Source: Paraburkholderia caffeinilytica (GTDB taxonomy: Bacteria > Pseudomonadota > Gammaproteobacteria > Burkholderiales > Burkholderiaceae). Taken from it: a DNA stretch of 64,000 nt. The stretch spans positions 1,798,001 through 1,862,000 of the forward strand of contig NZ_CP031466.1 of the NCBI RefSeq assembly GCF_003368325.1, in the 5' to 3' direction. A model generated the notes under the pieces. The model had not been told where the DNA came from, did not search any database, and saw only the letters and a list, made by a program, of their open reading frames with translations. Below, piece by piece: positions 63,132 to 64,000 of the stretch. A program made the translations under genes and the position numbers. Every line of letters starts with the position of its first letter. Position 1 is the stretch's first letter.

Positions 63132-64000
63132 TCAGAGTTCGCCCGCGTATTCGGGCTCGGTCAAGCCGGTCACGCCGGGCCGAACGGCAAACAGATGGCC
63201 GTCGTGCTCACTCGCGCCCGTCGCGGGACGAATCGACGTCACGAAGAGCGTATCCAGGTTCCGCCCGCCGAACGCGCACATCGCCGGCTTCAAGGCCGGC
63301 ACGGCGATCTGCCGATCGAGCCTGCCTTGCGGTGTAAAGCGAAGCAGCAGGCCTGCGTCGTTCGCGCAAATCCAGTAGCAACCGTCGGCATCCACCGCCG
63401 CGCCGTCGGGACGACCCGCGTAATCGTGCAGATCGGCGAATACACGCCGGTTGCGTGGTTCGCCCGTCTCGATGTCGTAGTCGAAAGCCCAGATTTGCCG
63501 GCGCAGCGGATGCGAGTCCGACAGATACATCGTCGTTCCATCGGGCGACCACGCCAGACCGTTTTGCGTGATCAACGCGTCGACAACCGGCTCCGACAAC
63601 ACACCGCGCTCGTCGAAGCGATAGAGCGCGCCCGCGGGATTTGCCGCCGCCATGTCCTGCACCATCGTGCCGGACCAGAAGCGCCCTTGCCGGTCGCAAC
63701 GGCCGTCGTTGAAGCGCATGTCGTCGAATGGGAAAAGCGGCGCGGCGAGCTTTCTGCCCGTCACCTTCGTCGGCTCGCCGCCACGGGGCGCGCCTTCTGT
63801 CAGCGTGAGCGCGAAGAGTCCCGTCTCACAGCCCGCCAGCACCGTGCCGCGACGATCGAAGGCGATGCATGCCACCCTCTCCGGCAATTGCCACTCGGCG
63901 CGCGCTCCCGAATCGAGCCGCAGCCGCACGATCTTTTGCGCCGGAATATCCACCCAGTAAAGCGCCTGTTCCGCGGCGCGCCATACCGGACTCTCGCCGA
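63132..64000 (-). CDS. SMP-30/gluconolactonase-type sugar lactonase, 5' end cut off
   Basis: About 289 codons are visible; the frame is open at the right edge, where GESPVWRAAEQALYWVDIP matches the start of SMP-30 proteins, so only a few residues are missing. The metal-binding motifs are present: the Glu of GESPVW, FNDGRCDRQGRFWSGTM, ITQNGLAWSPDGTTMYLSDS and RPDGAAVDADGCYW. It hydrolyses a sugar lactone to its acid. With the TRAP importer it suggests sugar-acid or lactone catabolism. Confidence 0.9.
   Translation of the reverse strand, partial: GESPVWRAAEQALYWVDIPAQKIVRLRLDSGARAEWQLPERVACIAFDRRGTVLAGCETGLFALTLTEGAPRGGEPTKVTGRKLAAPLFPFDDMRFNDGRCDRQGRFWSGTMVQDMAAANPAGALYRFDERGVLSEPVVDALITQNGLAWSPDGTTMYLSDSHPLRRQIWAFDYDIETGEPRNRRVFADLHDYAGRPDGAAVDADGCYWICANDAGLLLRFTPQGRLDRQIAVPALKPAMCAFGGRNLDTLFVTSIRPATGASEHDGHLFAVRPGVTGLTEPEYAGEL

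Overview
The window looks like part of a high-GC beta-proteobacterial chromosome, most likely Paraburkholderia or a close relative. The clues are the type VI secretion gene order, which matches the Burkholderia T6SS-1 type, the OmpC-like porin, the many LysR, MocR, RpiR and TetR regulators, and the abundance of uptake genes. I see no rRNA, tRNA, CRISPR array, transposase or phage gene. All family names come from reading translated sequence by eye; no search was run.

Region 1 (1-12.8 kb) is a T6SS core locus with two divergent arms. The leftward arm is lipoprotein-tssB-tssC-hcp-tssE-tssF-tssG-tssH, with tssH cut by the left edge. The rightward arm is tssJ-tssK-tssL, ending at a clear terminator. 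tssM, tssA, vgrG and effectors are not in the window. Strong hairpins flank hcp.

Region 2 (12.9-17.2 kb) holds zwf and a two-gene trans-3-hydroxy-L-proline route: a Cys/Thr proline-racemase-fold dehydratase and an ornithine-cyclodeaminase-like reductase. An array of 15 octanucleotide units lies upstream of the dehydratase, next to a small Cys-rich secreted protein.

Region 3 (17.2-31.5 kb) is regulatory and mixed. It has a stand-alone C39-like peptidase divergent from hipBA, and between them five operator-like 19-bp sites whose centres are exactly 26 bp apart. It continues with a BetR-REC regulator, a hybrid histidine kinase overlapping a sulfite-oxidase-fold secreted protein, a phosphoribosyltransferase-HAD fusion, a NERD-helicase, a glutathione S-transferase, Zur, a single-domain response regulator, a decayed RraA-like pseudogene, and a TetR/DHA2 efflux pair.

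Region 4 (31.9-48.7 kb) has a zinc-ribbon membrane protein, an orphan TAXI binding protein, a MocR/EamA pair and an RpiR regulator. A branched-chain-type ABC transporter with fused permeases lies divergent from a tightly coupled LysR-flavoprotein-AhpD-AhpD operon. A secreted polyglutamine protein and a GNAT/MerR pair follow.

Region 5 (48.9-58 kb) carries an orphan SsuA-like binding protein, an MscS channel, a Baeyer-Villiger monooxygenase/SDR/metal-hydrolase operon that ends in a truncated alpha/beta hydrolase, a glycolipid-binding-family protein, a urea transporter, and a class II aldolase with a 4-oxalocrotonate tautomerase.

Region 6 (58.2-64 kb) is a leftward sugar-acid-type uptake set: SMP-30 lactonase (cut by the right edge), TRAP dctP-dctQ-dctM and a porin. 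TTGTAC-containing sites lie between the lactonase and dctP.
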